NCBI RefSeq assembly: GCF_002009425.1
Contig: NZ_CP019936.1
Location: forward strand, 3,831,297 to 3,895,296
Source of the DNA: Thiosocius teredinicola
Lineage (GTDB): Bacteria > Pseudomonadota > Gammaproteobacteria > Chromatiales > Chromatiaceae
Direction: 5' to 3'
DNA: 64,000 nucleotides
A program made the translations under genes and the position numbers. The stretch's first letter is position 1; each line of letters starts with the position of its first letter. Below the pieces are notes generated by a model that ran no database searches, was not told where the DNA came from, and saw only the letters and a program-made list of their open reading frames with translations. Positions 10,329 to 21,280 of the stretch are shown here, piece by piece.

Positions 10329-11411
10329 TCACCGGATCTTCAGGCTGGCCAAGCCAACCAGCACCAAAATGACCGTGATGATCCAGAAGCGCACAATCAC
10401 GCGCGGCTCGGGCCATCCCTTCAGCTCGAAGTGATGATGCAGCGGCGCCATACGGAAGATGCGCCGGCCGGTCAGCTTGAACGAAGCCACCTGCAACATC
10501 ACCGAAACCGTTTCGACGACGAACACGCCGCCCATGATGAACAGCGCAACCTCCTGCCTTACCGCCACCGCCAGCGTACCGAGTGCCGCGCCGAGCGCGA
10601 GTGCACCGACATCACCCATGAACACCTGGGCCGGATAGGCGTTGAACCACAGGAAACCAAGACCCGCCCCCACCAAGGCGCCGCAGAGCACAGCGAGTTC
10701 TCCGACGCCCGGCAGGTGCGGAATCAACAGGTAATTGGCGATCTGCGCGTGCCCGGAAACATAGGCGAACACCGCAAGCGCACCGGCGACCAGAACGGTC
10801 GGCAGGATCGCCAGGCCATCCAGACCATCGGTCAGGTTGACGGCGTTCGACGAACCGACGATGACCAGATAGGCCAGCACCATGAACATCGGGCCCATGT
10901 CCCAGACCAGGTCTTTGACGAATGGAAAGATCAATTGGGTCTCGATCGGCGCAGAAGCGGTCACGTACAACGCGATCGCCGCGCCGGCGCCGAACAACGA
11001 CTGCCACAGGTACTTCCAGCGCGCCGCCAGCCCACGGGAGTCTTTCAACACCAGCTTGCGGTAGTCGTCCCACATTCCGACAGCGCCGAAAGCCAACGTG
11101 GTCAACAACACGATCCATACGTAACGATTACCGAGGTCTGCCCACAACAAGGTTGCGACCGCGACAGCCACCAGAATCAATGCGCCACCCATGGTCGGCG
11201 TGCCGGATTTCGACAAATGCGATTGTGGACCATCGTCGCGCACGGTCTGACCGATCTTGTAACGGCTTAGCCGGCGGATCATCGCCGGACCGACCATGAA
11301 CGAAATGAGCAATGCCGTCAGCACCGAAAGAATCGTGCGCAGCGTGATGTAACGGAATACCGAAAATCCGGGGTCGAACTGGGCGAGGTAGTCTGCAAGC
11401 AGGATCAGCAT
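10329..11411 (-). CDS. mraY: Phospho-MurNAc-pentapeptide translocase MraY
   Basis: MraY transfers phospho-MurNAc-pentapeptide from UDP to undecaprenyl phosphate, making lipid I. The 360-residue protein has about ten membrane segments. It shows the family motifs [15 protein letters not shown] (aspartates contacting Mg2+), [13 protein letters not shown], and [14 protein letters not shown], with a late [14 protein letters not shown] histidine motif. The start overlaps the end of murF by 7 bases. Confidence 0.98.
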   Translation of the reverse strand: MLILLADYLAQFDPGFSVFRYITLRTILSVLTALLISFMVGPAMIRRLSRYKIGQTVRDDGPQSHLSKSGTPTMGGALILVAVAVATLLWADLGNRYVWIVLLTTLAFGAVGMWDDYRKLVLKDSRGLAARWKYLWQSLFGAGAAIALYVTASAPIETQLIFPFVKDLVWDMGPMFMVLAYLVIVGSSNAVNLTDGLDGLAILPTVLVAGALAVFAYVSGHAQIANYLLIPHLPGVGELAVLCGALVGAGLGFLWFNAYPAQVFMGDVGALALGAALGTLAVAVRQEVALFIMGGVFVVETVSVMLQVASFKLTGRRIFRMAPLHHHFELKGWPEPRVIVRFWIITVILVLVGLASLKIR

Positions 11412-12775
11412 GCCGCACCTTCCGCCTTCAACAAGCCAACCACCTCATCCATCCGCGCCGAGCGCGAGCCCTTGACCAACACGCTGTCTTCAGCCGATAG
11501 ATCGTGCGCAAGAAAATCCGCCAGCTCGCGGCGACCGTCAAAATGCCTAGACTCACCGGCAAAAGCCTGTGCGGCCTTGGCGCTCAACGTGCCCGCCGTC
11601 AGCAATCGATCGATACCCGACTGCGTGGCCAGCTCACCCAGTTGCCTATGCATTTGCGCCGCGTCGTCGCCGAGTTCGGCAAGATCGCCCAACACCAGGG
11701 TTCGACGCCCCGGCGCCGACGACAACACGCGCAGCGCAGCAATCACCGAATCCGGATTGGCGTTGTAGCTGTCGTCGATCAGGCGCGAACCGTTGACGCC
11801 CGCAAACGGACATAGCCGGCCGGCCACCGGCTCAAGGCTGGACAGCGCAGTGACCGCGTCATCCAGGTCGGCGCCAAGCACTTGGGTGGCAGCAATAGCA
11901 GCCAGCGCGTTCATGCGATTGTGCTCACCAGCCAACCGCAGGCTGACAGTCGCATCGCCGCGATCGGTGTGTACGGCAAAACGTGCAGTGAAGCTCGCAC
12001 CTTGCCAAACGATCTCGTAGGCGTCCGGCGGGCTCGACACGTCGGCGACCTGCTGCACACCGAAGGTACGCTGTTGATAGTCTGCGCCGAGTTCGCGCCA
12101 CAGACCGGCATAGGTATCGTCGGCGTTGAATACGAACACGCCATCGCCATCCAGCCCATTGACGATCTCGGCCTTAGCCCGCGCCACACCCTCGACACTG
12201 CCGAAACCTTCGAGGTGTGCGCGACCGGCATTGTTCAGCACCGCCACATGGGGTGCAGCAAGTCGTGTCAGGTAGTCGATCTCGCCCGGATGATTGGCAC
12301 CCAGTTCGATGACGGCGAAGTCTTCGTCGCGCAGACGACACAAGGTCAGCGGCACGCCGATATCGTTGTTCAGATTGCCGCGCGTCGCCAACACGCTGCC
12401 GGACTGCGCAAGGATGGCCGCGCTCATTTCCTTCAACGTGGTCTTGCCGTTGCTGCCGGTAATCGCCAACACCTTGCAAGGACAACGCAGGCGCCACTGC
12501 TGGCCCAGCTTGCCGAGGCCGAGCAGCGTATCGGCGACCTCGACGGTCGGCATCGCCGCCGGTTGCGGACGTGCGACCAATGCGCCTGCTGCACCGCGCG
12601 CGCGGGCAACTTCGAGATAGTTGTGGCCATCGAAATTCGGGCCATGCAACGCGACGAACAACTCGCCCTGCTGCAGCGTACGCGAATCGGTACTCACGCC
12701 GTCGAAGACCACGTCGTCGCCATGCAGCTTGCCGTCGACCATCGCAGCGAGTTCGGACATCTGCAGGCGACTCAT
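11405..12775 (-). CDS. murF: UDP-MurNAc-tripeptide--D-Ala-D-Ala ligase MurF
   Basis: MurF adds the D-Ala-D-Ala dipeptide to complete the UDP-MurNAc-pentapeptide. The 456-residue product has the MurF/MurE N-terminal domain ([19 protein letters not shown]), the P-loop [11 protein letters not shown] near residue 115, the [10 protein letters not shown] motif, and [12 protein letters not shown] in the C-terminal half. Its start overlaps the murE stop by 4 bases. Confidence 0.97.
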   Translation of the reverse strand: MSRLQMSELAAMVDGKLHGDDVVFDGVSTDSRTLQQGELFVALHGPNFDGHNYLEVARARGAAGALVARPQPAAMPTVEVADTLLGLGKLGQQWRLRCPCKVLAITGSNGKTTLKEMSAAILAQSGSVLATRGNLNNDIGVPLTLCRLRDEDFAVIELGANHPGEIDYLTRLAAPHVAVLNNAGRAHLEGFGSVEGVARAKAEIVNGLDGDGVFVFNADDTYAGLWRELGADYQQRTFGVQQVADVSSPPDAYEIVWQGASFTARFAVHTDRGDATVSLRLAGEHNRMNALAAIAATQVLGADLDDAVTALSSLEPVAGRLCPFAGVNGSRLIDDSYNANPDSVIAALRVLSSAPGRRTLVLGDLAELGDDAAQMHRQLGELATQSGIDRLLTAGTLSAKAAQAFAGESRHFDGRRELADFLAHDLSAEDSVLVKGSRSARMDEVVGLLKAEGAAC

Positions 12776-14295
12776 GCGACACCTCGCGACAAGGCGGCAT
12801 CGACAACATCGGCATCCCTGAACGGCAGGCGACGACCGTCGATTTCCTGGTAATCCTCGTGACCCTTGCCGGCAATCAACACCAGGTCACCCGGACCGGC
12901 ACTCGCGATGCTGCCCTGAATCGCCGAGCGGCGGTCGTGTACCACCTCGACGCCCTGGCGGTTTTCCATGCCGGCCAGGATCTCGGACACAATGGCCTGC
13001 GGATTCTCCGAACGCGGATTGTCGTCGGTCAGCACAACCCGATCGGCCAAACGGTATGCGACTTCGCCCATCTGCGGACGCTTACCGCGATCGCGATCGC
13101 CGCCGCAGCCGAACACGCAGATCAAGCGCCCGCTGACGTGCGCGCGCAGGCTTTCAAGTGCGTTCTCCAGAGCGGCCGGTGTATGCGCATAGTCGACGAC
13201 GACCCGTGGACGGTTCGGCGCCAGAAACACCCGCATGCGCCCATCGACCGGCTCGACCGCTTCCAGCGCGGCAACCGCGGTGCTCAACGGCATGTCCCAC
13301 GCCAACAGCACGGCCAACGTCAGCGCCAGATTCTCGGCATTGAAGTGGCCGAGCAGACGGGTCTTCAACTCGCCGGCACCCCAGCTCGAGGCAAAGTCCA
13401 CCACCAAGCCATCGGCACGCGCCTCGACATTGCGCAGATAAACGAAACGATCGCCCAGGCGCGTAACCTTCGATGAACTGCCCACCGCGATCGTGAACAC
13501 CCGCTTGCGAACGTCGGCTGCGAGGTTTGCACCGACCGGATCGTCGACATTGATCACGGCCATGCTCAGACCGGCGCTGCGGAACAAGCGCGCCTTGGCG
13601 TCGGCATAGTCCTGCATGCTGGGGTGGTAGTCCTGGTGGTCACGACTTAGGTTGGTGAACACCGCGGTATGAAACGGCACACCGGCAACGCGATGCTGAT
13701 GCAAGGCATGCGACGACACCTCCATCGCCACCGCGCGAGCGCCGCGCCCGAAGAGCCGTCCCAACATGGCATGCAGAGAGACGGCATCCAGCGTGGTATG
13801 CGAAGCGGGCTCGAGAGCGCCGGGAAAACCATTGCCGACGGTTCCAAGCACGGCGGTCGGCACCTTGGTCGACAGCGCCTGCGCGAGAAAATGCGTGACT
13901 GTGGTCTTACCGTTGGTGCCGGTCACACCAACGATGCGCATCGCATGCGCTGCCTGACCGAAGAAACGCGCCGCGATTTCACCGGCCTGGCGACGCAGGC
14001 CCGGCAAGGTCACCACCGGCACATCGGCCGACAGACGCGCGATTCGATCACGGTTCCATTTGTCGCTTGGCTCGGCGATCACTGCAACCGCACCGCGCTT
14101 GCGTGCCTCTTCGAAATAATCGAGTGCGTGCCCACGGGTGCCCTGCAAAGCCAGCCAAAGCCCCTTCTCTTCCACTTCGCGACTGTCCAGCGTCAGCGAG
14201 TTGACCACCTGGTGGCGCGCCCAATCCATTCCGGACAATCCTGGCAACAGATCGGCGAGCAGAATGCTTTTGTGATCCGGACGTTGCGCCATCAT
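12772..14295 (-). CDS. murE: UDP-MurNAc-dipeptide--meso-DAP ligase MurE
   Basis: MurE adds the third stem-peptide residue. The 507-residue protein has LTLDSREVEEKGLWLALQG at the N-terminus, the P-loop GTNGKTTVTHFL and the DNPRSENP motif near residue 425. That DNPR motif is diagnostic of enzymes using meso-diaminopimelate rather than lysine, as expected for a Gram-negative. The start overlaps the ftsI stop by 4 bases; there are two adjacent ATGs. Confidence 0.97.
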   Translation of the reverse strand: MMAQRPDHKSILLADLLPGLSGMDWARHQVVNSLTLDSREVEEKGLWLALQGTRGHALDYFEEARKRGAVAVIAEPSDKWNRDRIARLSADVPVVTLPGLRRQAGEIAARFFGQAAHAMRIVGVTGTNGKTTVTHFLAQALSTKVPTAVLGTVGNGFPGALEPASHTTLDAVSLHAMLGRLFGRGARAVAMEVSSHALHQHRVAGVPFHTAVFTNLSRDHQDYHPSMQDYADAKARLFRSAGLSMAVINVDDPVGANLAADVRKRVFTIAVGSSSKVTRLGDRFVYLRNVEARADGLVVDFASSWGAGELKTRLLGHFNAENLALTLAVLLAWDMPLSTAVAALEAVEPVDGRMRVFLAPNRPRVVVDYAHTPAALENALESLRAHVSGRLICVFGCGGDRDRGKRPQMGEVAYRLADRVVLTDDNPRSENPQAIVSEILAGMENRQGVEVVHDRRSAIQGSIASAGPGDLVLIAGKGHEDYQEIDGRRLPFRDADVVDAALSRGVA

Positions 14296-16052
14296 CGATT
14301 CTCACCACTGTGCGCGACACGCAGCGCAGGATCGATCGCCACGTCGGGCGTTACGTTCAACAGGCGCAGCGCTTCGGCCATCACCGCCGAGAACACCGGT
14401 CCAGCCACACTGCCGCCGTAGTACTTGCCGGCCTGTGGTTCATTGATCATTACCGCCATGACGAAACGCGGTTTTTCAGCCGGCGCCATACCGGCGAACA
14501 ACGACAGGTAACGCGCATCGCTGTAACCGTTGGGCCCGAACTTTTTGACCGTACCGGTCTTGCCGGCGACGCGATATCCGGGCACTGCCGCCTGCGGCGC
14601 GGTACCTTCGTCGCCGACCACCGATTCGAGCATCCGTCGGATGTGGCGGGTGTTCTGCGCATTGAACACGCGACGCCCCTTTACCGGCGCATCGCGCTTG
14701 AGCAAGGTCGCCGGCATCAGCACCCCGTCGTTAGCCAGCGCGCCGTAAGCCTGAGCCAGTTGCAGCGTGGTCACCGAAATGCCGTACCCAAACGACAAGG
14801 TCGCCTGGTCGATCTGCGCCCAGCGTTGGTAGTCGCTCAACTGGCCGGCGACCTCTCCCGGGAAACCGGTACCGACCTGGCTACCGAAACCGAGCTGTTG
14901 CATCACTCGCCACAGGTCGCGTTTTTCCAAGCCAAGCGCGATCCGGCTGGCACCCACGTTGCTCGACCGGCGCAGCACGGTCGCAACGTCGATCATGCCC
15001 AGATTCTTCGAATCCTTGACCTGCGAACGGCCCAGATAGTAGTAACCCGGCGCGGTATCGATCATCGAGTCGGCGTGAATAGTGCCTTTGTCGAGCGCTG
15101 CGGCGACGGTAAAAGGCTTCATCGTCGAGCCCGGCTCGAACACGTCGGTCAAGGCGCGGTTGCGCAGACGACCGGCACGGTTCGAGCGGTCGCCGTTGGG
15201 ATTGAATGACGGCTGGTTCACCAATGCCAGGATCTCACCGGTCTGTGCATCGAGCAGCACCGCCGAACCGGACTTGGCGCGATTGCGTTTGACCGCCGTC
15301 TTGAGCTCGCGATACGCGATGAATTGCAGTCGCTGATCGATGCTCAGGGCCAGATGGTTGCCGGCGCGCGGGCTCTTGATGTTTTCGATGTCGTCCACTA
15401 CCTGGCGACGACCATCGCGCATCACACGCTTGGCACCTGGCTCACCACGCAGATCCGGGTCGAATGCCAGTTCGAGGCCTTCCTGGCCGAAATCATCGAC
15501 GTCGGTGAAGCCCAGCACATGTGCAAACACCTCGCCTGCCGGGTAGTAGCGCTTGTATTCGCGCTCTACGTGCACACCGTTGATATCGTTCGCCTTGGCG
15601 ACCTGCAGAACATGCGCGGCCTCGGCCGGCGGCATACGCCGCTTGAGGTAGACAAAGTGACGTTGGCTGTAACGCGCCAGGCGCGCCCGCAGACCTTCAG
15701 GGTCGATCCGCAATGCCTTGGCGAGCACAACCAACTGCCGGGTATCGCTGCCCAGCACGCGCGGGTTGGCGGCGATCGAATCGACCGGCGTGCTCAGGGC
15801 GAGCACATCGCCGCGACGATCGGTGATCAGACCCCGATGGGCCGGCACGTCGACGCGCGCGATGTAGCGGTCTGCACCTTCCGATTGCAGAAAATCTTTT
15901 TCGAGAATCTGTTGGTCGACGGCGCGCCAGATCAGCGCAGCACCGGCCAAAACGAAGATACCGAGTACCGTGTAGCGCCGCCCGGCGTAACTCGGCAGCG
16001 CCTTTTCCTGGCGTCGCGCCTGGCGCGCCCGCTTGTCCCTTTTTGCGGCCAT
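14292..16052 (-). CDS. ftsI: Septal peptidoglycan transpeptidase FtsI (PBP3)
   Basis: FtsI is the class B penicillin-binding protein that cross-links septal peptidoglycan. The 586-residue protein has a basic cytoplasmic tail, one membrane anchor at about residues 28-45 (VLGIFVLAGAALIWRAV), the PBP dimer domain, and a transpeptidase domain. Visible transpeptidase motifs are STMK (catalytic serine), SSN and KTGT. It follows ftsL directly with no spacer. Confidence 0.97.
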   Translation of the reverse strand: MAAKRDKRARQARRQEKALPSYAGRRYTVLGIFVLAGAALIWRAVDQQILEKDFLQSEGADRYIARVDVPAHRGLITDRRGDVLALSTPVDSIAANPRVLGSDTRQLVVLAKALRIDPEGLRARLARYSQRHFVYLKRRMPPAEAAHVLQVAKANDINGVHVEREYKRYYPAGEVFAHVLGFTDVDDFGQEGLELAFDPDLRGEPGAKRVMRDGRRQVVDDIENIKSPRAGNHLALSIDQRLQFIAYRELKTAVKRNRAKSGSAVLLDAQTGEILALVNQPSFNPNGDRSNRAGRLRNRALTDVFEPGSTMKPFTVAAALDKGTIHADSMIDTAPGYYYLGRSQVKDSKNLGMIDVATVLRRSSNVGASRIALGLEKRDLWRVMQQLGFGSQVGTGFPGEVAGQLSDYQRWAQIDQATLSFGYGISVTTLQLAQAYGALANDGVLMPATLLKRDAPVKGRRVFNAQNTRHIRRMLESVVGDEGTAPQAAVPGYRVAGKTGTVKKFGPNGYSDARYLSLFAGMAPAEKPRFVMAVMINEPQAGKYYGGSVAGPVFSAVMAEALRLLNVTPDVAIDPALRVAHSGENR

Positions 16053-16322
16053 CTACTTCACCACCACAATCTGTTCTGCCGGGGGCACGCGCATCTCCAA
16101 ACGCTCGTGCGCGATCGACATCACCCGACCGAGCGCACCACGGGTCGCCAGTTCGAGCTGCAGACGGCCCCACTCCATGTCGACTTGGTCGCGCTCGGCG
16201 CGCAGATCCTGCAATTCGACAAACATCGCGCGCGACTCGTACTTGGCATACACCACGCCGATGCCACTGAGCACGACTGCGACACCCAGGAAACTGACCA
16301 TGAACAACTGCCCACGCGTCAT
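16053..16322 (-). CDS. ftsL: Cell division protein FtsL
   Basis: FtsL is a small bitopic membrane protein that forms a coiled-coil complex with FtsB and FtsQ and helps activate FtsWI. The 89-residue product has a membrane segment at about residues 5-25 followed by a heptad-like stretch ([24 protein letters not shown]) fitting the periplasmic coiled coil. The sequence itself is poorly conserved; position between rsmH and ftsI is the main support. The start overlaps the rsmH stop by 4 bases. Confidence 0.92.
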   Translation of the reverse strand: MTRGQLFMVSFLGVAVVLSGIGVVYAKYESRAMFVELQDLRAERDQVDMEWGRLQLELATRGALGRVMSIAHERLEMRVPPAEQIVVVK

Positions 16323-17254
16323 GCCGGCACCTCTGCGATACGCAGCACCGCGCTGCGTGCACGCGGGTTGTTTTCGATCTCGGCCTCGGATGCACGTTGT
16401 GATTTGCCGACCAGGCGCAGCGCACCCTGGGTCTCGACATGGGTTACCGGCAGGCCCTTGGGCAACTTCGGCCCCTTGGCCTGATCACGCATGAAGCGCT
16501 TGACGATGCGGTCTTCCAGCGAATGGAAACTGATGACGACAAGGCGTGCCCCGCGGGCCAACACGTTCAACGAATCACGCAGGCAGACTTGCAGGTCTTC
16601 GAGCTCGCGGTTGATGAAGATGCGGATCGCCTGGAAGGTGCGCGTTGCCGGGTGCTTGAACTTCTCTTTGAACGGGCACGACTGTGCAACCAGATCGGCG
16701 AGATCGCGCGTACGCGTGAACGGCCGGGTCTGGCGGCGCTCGACGATAGCGCGCGCAATGCGAAAGGCGAAACGCTCTTCGCCGTATTCACGCAGCACGT
16801 CGGCGATTTCCTGATCCTCGGCGGTCGCCAGCCAGTCGGCGGCACTCTGCCCGCGTGTGGTATCCATGCGCATATCGAGCGGGCCATCGTTCATGAAGCT
16901 GAAACCGCGCTCAGGATCGTCGAGCTGCGGCGAGGACACGCCCAAGTCGAGCAGCAGGCCATCGACCTTGCCCGACAAGCCACGCTGCGCGGCCACCTCG
17001 GCCAGCTCGGCAAAGCTGGCATGCACGATCGAGAAACGCTGGTCGGCACCGAAACGCTGTGCGGCAACTTCCACCGCCTGCGCATCCTTGTCGAACGCCA
17101 GCAGCGCGCCCTGCTCACCGAGCGCCTGCAGAATGCGCGCGCTGTGACCACCGCGACCGAAGGTGCCATCTATATAGATGCCGTCGGGCCGGATGTTCAG
17201 TGCAGCAACCGCCTCGTCCAGCATCACCGGGGCGTGTGCCACCGCTTGGGTCAC
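16319..17254 (-). CDS. rsmH: 16S rRNA m4C1402 methyltransferase RsmH (MraW)
   Basis: RsmH methylates N4 of C1402 in 16S rRNA using S-adenosylmethionine. The 311-residue protein begins with the family motif [13 protein letters not shown] and has the SAM-binding [36 protein letters not shown] and the C-terminal [17 protein letters not shown] motif. It overlaps mraZ by 4 bases, the normal arrangement at the head of dcw clusters. Confidence 0.98.
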   Translation of the reverse strand: MTQAVAHAPVMLDEAVAALNIRPDGIYIDGTFGRGGHSARILQALGEQGALLAFDKDAQAVEVAAQRFGADQRFSIVHASFAELAEVAAQRGLSGKVDGLLLDLGVSSPQLDDPERGFSFMNDGPLDMRMDTTRGQSAADWLATAEDQEIADVLREYGEERFAFRIARAIVERRQTRPFTRTRDLADLVAQSCPFKEKFKHPATRTFQAIRIFINRELEDLQVCLRDSLNVLARGARLVVISFHSLEDRIVKRFMRDQAKGPKLPKGLPVTHVETQGALRLVGKSQRASEAEIENNPRARSAVLRIAEVPA

Positions 17255-17715
17255 AGTGACATACCCCCGAGCTCGTCGGACAGATCAGAACCCTCGCCAA
17301 GCGCCTCGTCCAGCCACTTCTCGCGGTTGCCGGTCCAGACCTCTTCGTCCCAGATCTCGAACTTGTGTACCTGCCCGATCAGCGCGACACGCTTGCCGAG
17401 CCCGGCAAAGCTGCGCAGCTCCGGCGGCAGAAGGATGCGTCCCTGACTATCCAGCTCCATCTCCTGTGCATGACCCAGCATCAAACGCTGGATCAATTGA
17501 TTCTGACGATTCATCGTCGGCAGGCGGGAAAGTTTGCGCGCGATCTCGCGCCACTCGTTCTCGGGGTACAGCCAAAGGCAACGGTCGTCGCGATTCGGAT
17601 TGATCGTGACGACCAGGCGCGATGCACAGCACTGCGCAAGCGTCTCCCGGTGCTTGGCCGGAATCGCCATGCGCCCCTTGGCATCCAAATTGAGTGTACT
17701 AACCCCCAAAAACAC
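17251..17715 (-). CDS. mraZ: Transcriptional regulator MraZ
   Basis: MraZ is a SpoVT/AbrB-like DNA-binding protein that represses the dcw promoter. The two AbrB-type halves are visible as [15 protein letters not shown] and [15 protein letters not shown] place the start at the GTG at 17715, giving 154 residues that begin (M)[14 protein letters not shown] exactly where family members begin; GGAGG lies 10 bases upstream. The frame is open to 17874, but the extra 53 residues are not MraZ-like and cover the candidate operator. It heads the dcw cluster. Confidence 0.93.
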   Translation of the reverse strand: MFLGVSTLNLDAKGRMAIPAKHRETLAQCCASRLVVTINPNRDDRCLWLYPENEWREIARKLSRLPTMNRQNQLIQRLMLGHAQEMELDSQGRILLPPELRSFAGLGKRVALIGQVHKFEIWDEEVWTGNREKWLDEALGEGSDLSDELGGMSL

Positions 17716-18044
17716 GGCTGTGCCGCCTCCTCCATTGGGGTGGACGATTCCCCCCATTTCCCCACAATCATCCACCTGAAGTTCAATATTAGGTTGATCA
17801 CCCCACTCGGTCAAGCTGGATATGCGAAAAAAATGCTTATGCCTCAGTGACTTAGGAAAGATTCCAAAATTCAAAGAAACAGCCGGAAAACAGTCAGCTA
17901 AAACAGCGACTTAAAGTGGATTATCAAGATCGAGAGGAAAGAGACGCCTGAAAAACGATTGTGATTCCGATCACGAGCCGCGCGATTGGCGGTGTGGTGG
18001 AAAGTGGTGGATCGACTTCGGCAGCGGCAGCGAGGTGGGGAAAA
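17716..18044. other. Intergenic region between mraZ and rnpB
   Basis: This 329-base stretch holds the mraZ leader with its GGAGG site and the candidate MraZ repeats (near 17750-17806), and an AT-richer segment at 17820-17900 likely to contain the dcw promoter. No hexamer pair is good enough to call. It also contains the region just past the 3' end of rnpB, where TTTTCCCC follows the last RNA helix. No gene was seen in it. Confidence 0.5.
17750..17775 (-). promoter_or_regulatory. Candidate MraZ operator repeats
   Basis: On the minus strand just upstream of mraZ, TGGAT, TGGGG and a run of G follow one another at about 10-base spacing (17774-17750), with another GTGGGG near 17801-17806. MraZ of E. 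coli binds direct TGGGN repeats spaced 10 bases apart in the same place. The match is imperfect: the first repeat has TGGA and the third begins with G. No clear sigma-70 promoter was recognised further upstream. Confidence 0.4.
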
Positions 18045-18410
<366 letters not shown>

Positions 18411-18417
18411 GGCGCAC

Positions 18418-18446
18418 ACCCTAGGCCAGCGCCGGCAGATTGGCAA
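18418..18446 (-). promoter_or_regulatory. Candidate rnpB promoter
   Basis: On the minus strand, TTGCCA (18446-18441) and TAGGGT (18423-18418) are separated by exactly 17 bases, placing the start of transcription at the first base of the RNase P RNA helix P1. The -35 matches five of six consensus bases and the -10 three of six. It fits in the 41-base gap after rsmI. Confidence 0.55.
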
Positions 18447-18451
18447 GCCGC

Positions 18452-19297
18452 TTACCCCTTGCTCAGCGCCAGTGCGCGCTGATAAAGGGCATTCTTCTTC
18501 AGGCCGGTGATACGCGCCGCCAGACCGGCTGCCTGCTTGACCGGCAGTTCTTCGAGAAGAACGCTCAACAGCGCATCGGCGTCGCCCGGTGAATCACCGT
18601 CGTCCGCCGGCATGCCGGCCATCACGACCACGAACTCGCCTTTGCGCTGATTTTCGTCGTCACAAACCCGCGCATAGACATCGTCGACCGCGCCGGCAAG
18701 GACCGTCTCGTGGACCTTGGTCAACTCCCGCGCCACCACCACGTGACGCTGCGCGCCCATCACCTCGGCGATATCCTTCAACGATTCTTCAATGCGATGC
18801 GAAGATTCGTAAAACACCACGGTCGCCGTTTCGCGGCGCAGGGTCTGCAGATAGGTCAATCGAGCCTGCTGCTTGCGCGGCAGAAAGCCCTCAAAACGGA
18901 ACCGATCGGTCGGCAGACCCGACACCGACAGGGCCGCTATCACCGCGCTTGCACCGGGTATCGGAATCACCGCGATGCCGTGCTCGCGACACTGTCTAAC
19001 CAAAGGAAAACCGGGATCGCTGATCAGCGGGGTGCCGGCATCCGAGATCAGCGCCAGCGATTCACCCTGCAACAGCAGGTCGATGATGCGCTGCGACGCC
19101 TCGTCCTCGTTGTGCTCGTGCAACGCCAGCATCGGCCGCTGGATGCCGAGGTGATCGAGCAGGCGACGGCTATGCCGGGTGTCTTCGGCCAGGATACGGT
19201 CGACCTCGCGCAGAACGTTGATCGCACGCAACGTGATGTCATCACGATTGCCGATTGGGGTCGCGATCACAAACAACCGGCCGGCTGCGTTTGACAC
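18452..19297 (-). CDS. rsmI: 16S rRNA 2'-O-ribose C1402 methyltransferase RsmI
   Basis: RsmI 2'-O-methylates C1402 of 16S rRNA, the same nucleotide RsmH modifies. Tetrapyrrole-methylase-fold motifs are clear: LFVIATPIGNRDDITLRA, LAEDTRHSRRLLDHLG, ISDAGTPLISDPGF and FEGFLPRK. The frame is open to 19357, but family members start a few residues before the ATPIGN motif. I prefer the GTG at 19297 (281 residues), preceded by AGAGG; an ATG at 19330 is the main alternative. It is divergent from lpoA, the same arrangement as in E. coli. Confidence 0.93.
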   Translation of the reverse strand: MSNAAGRLFVIATPIGNRDDITLRAINVLREVDRILAEDTRHSRRLLDHLGIQRPMLALHEHNEDEASQRIIDLLLQGESLALISDAGTPLISDPGFPLVRQCREHGIAVIPIPGASAVIAALSVSGLPTDRFRFEGFLPRKQQARLTYLQTLRRETATVVFYESSHRIEESLKDIAEVMGAQRHVVVARELTKVHETVLAGAVDDVYARVCDDENQRKGEFVVVMAGMPADDGDSPGDADALLSVLLEELPVKQAAGLAARITGLKKNALYQRALALSKG

Positions 19298-19351
19298 CTC
19301 TAGGCCCACCTCTGATACTCGTCGTCCCATCCTGACTGCACACCGTATTCC

Positions 19352-21280
19352 ATGCAAGTTGCCCCGTTCTATCGCCTATTGTTCGTTATTGCCTGGCTTG
19401 TGCTGGCGATCGGTTGTGAAACCCGGCAGACCCGGGGAGGCCTGACCGGCAACGATCCGGACATCGCGCGGGCCGCACAGATGATGCAGGCCGAACAATA
19501 CCTGCAGGCAGCAGAACTCTACCGGCAGATGGCCGTCCGCACCCCACTGCCGGAACGGCGCTCGGCAATGCTGCTCGCCGCTGCCAACGCCTCGCGCCTG
19601 GGTGGCGACTGGGCCAATGTGCAATCGGCGCTCGAACAGCTGGCGACTTTGCCGAAATCCGGTGAGCAGACCTTCGAGTACGGCCTGCTGCAGGCTGAGT
19701 ATGCCCTGCAGTCAAAGCGGCCGACACAGGCCATCGAGTTCCTGAATGCAGACGGGCAACGTGTTCCAAGCCGACTGCAGCTGCGTTACTACACCGCGCT
19801 GGCCGATGCCTACCGGCAGATGGGCAATCCACTCGAAGCGGCCAACGCCCTGCAGCAGGTCGATGCGCTGCAGAGCGACAATGATGGGCGCCTGCGCACG
19901 CAGATCGAAATCCTGCGCACGCTGACGCTGTTGACCGACTCGGCGCTGACCAATCTGCAGCCGTCGCCGCCGGGCAACACCGGCGGCTGGATGGAGCTGG
20001 CCTTGCTGGTCAAGCGCCATGGCACCCAGCCGGATGAGCTGGACCAGGCCATGTCGGCCTGGCGGCAGCAATTCCCCAACCATCCGGCGCTGCCCGAACT
20101 GCTGACCGACTACCGCGACCAACTGCTGAACCAGGTGCGTTACGTCGAGCGTATCGCCGTACTGCTGCCGCAATCCGGTGTTTACGCCAACGTCGCCGCG
20201 GCGATTCGCGACGGTATCGTCATCAGCCGTTTCCAATTTCCCGAAGACAAACGCCCGGAGCTGCGCTTCTATGACGCCTCCGATCCGGCCGGTCTGTGGC
20301 CGCAGTACAACCAAGCGGTCGCCGACGGTGCGCAACTGGTTATTGGCCCGTTGCAGAAAGAGAGTGTCGCGCAGCTGATGCGTGCCGGTGAATTGCCGGT
20401 CCCGGTGCTTGCACTCAATCAGGTGGCTATCGACTCGGCACCGCCCACCAATCTCTATATGTACTCTTTGTCGCCTGAAGACGAGGCCCGCCAGGCAGCC
20501 GAGCGCATCTGGCTTGACGGCAAACGCCGCCCGATCATCCTCGCGCCGCAGGACGGCTGGGGCGACCGCCTCGCGTTCGCCTTCGAGTCGCGCTGGCGAT
20601 CGCTGGGCGGCAACCTCGCCGGCATCGGCCGTTACGACCCGAAAGCGCACGACTACACCGCGACGATCACCCAGTTGCTGCATCTCGATCGCAGCGAGGC
20701 CCGCCGCCAGGAGATGCAGACCTGGCTTGGCCGCAATGTCGAGTTCGAGCCCAATCGCCGCGACGACATCGACACGATCTTTCTCGCGGCGCGTCCCGCG
20801 CAGGTACAGAGCATCCGCCCGCAACTGCGCTACCACCAAGCCGCCAACCTACCGATCTACGCCACGTCGCACGCCTGGACCGGCAGGGTCACCCGCTCAC
20901 AGCTGGAAGACCTGCGCGGCGTGATGTTGCCGGAGATCCCGTGGCTGGTAACCCCGCCCGACCCAGAGCTGATGGCACAACCGTCGGTGCAGCAATACCT
21001 GCCCGGCTCGGGCTCGGCCTACTCGCGGCTGTATGCCATGGGCATGGATGCGCTGCGCCTGGCCCCACACCTCGGACGATTGCAGGCGAGTCCGCTGGAG
21101 TCGCTCGACGGCAGCACCGGCAATCTGTACATGGATGATTCCAACACCGTTCATCGGCAGATGATCTGGGTGACGCTGGATACCGAACCAAAGGTGTTGG
21201 GATACTCGCCGCGCCTGGACCTGCAGAACAACAACGAGCCGCGTGCCGACAACACCGCCTCAAGCGCACCGACCATTTGA
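19352..21280 (+). CDS. lpoA: Penicillin-binding protein activator LpoA (LppC family)
   Basis: LpoA is an outer-membrane lipoprotein that reaches through the periplasm to stimulate PBP1A. The 642-residue product has a lipoprotein signal with lipobox LAIGC (Cys at about residue 22). A helical TPR-like N-terminal domain (to about residue 250) precedes a C-terminal domain with a type I periplasmic-binding-protein fold (ERIAVLLPQSGVYANVAAAIRDG onward). It is followed by yraN, diaA and dolP, the E. coli order. Confidence 0.93.
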   Translation: MQVAPFYRLLFVIAWLVLAIGCETRQTRGGLTGNDPDIARAAQMMQAEQYLQAAELYRQMAVRTPLPERRSAMLLAAANASRLGGDWANVQSALEQLATLPKSGEQTFEYGLLQAEYALQSKRPTQAIEFLNADGQRVPSRLQLRYYTALADAYRQMGNPLEAANALQQVDALQSDNDGRLRTQIEILRTLTLLTDSALTNLQPSPPGNTGGWMELALLVKRHGTQPDELDQAMSAWRQQFPNHPALPELLTDYRDQLLNQVRYVERIAVLLPQSGVYANVAAAIRDGIVISRFQFPEDKRPELRFYDASDPAGLWPQYNQAVADGAQLVIGPLQKESVAQLMRAGELPVPVLALNQVAIDSAPPTNLYMYSLSPEDEARQAAERIWLDGKRRPIILAPQDGWGDRLAFAFESRWRSLGGNLAGIGRYDPKAHDYTATITQLLHLDRSEARRQEMQTWLGRNVEFEPNRRDDIDTIFLAARPAQVQSIRPQLRYHQAANLPIYATSHAWTGRVTRSQLEDLRGVMLPEIPWLVTPPDPELMAQPSVQQYLPGSGSAYSRLYAMGMDALRLAPHLGRLQASPLESLDGSTGNLYMDDSNTVHRQMIWVTLDTEPKVLGYSPRLDLQNNNEPRADNTASSAPTI

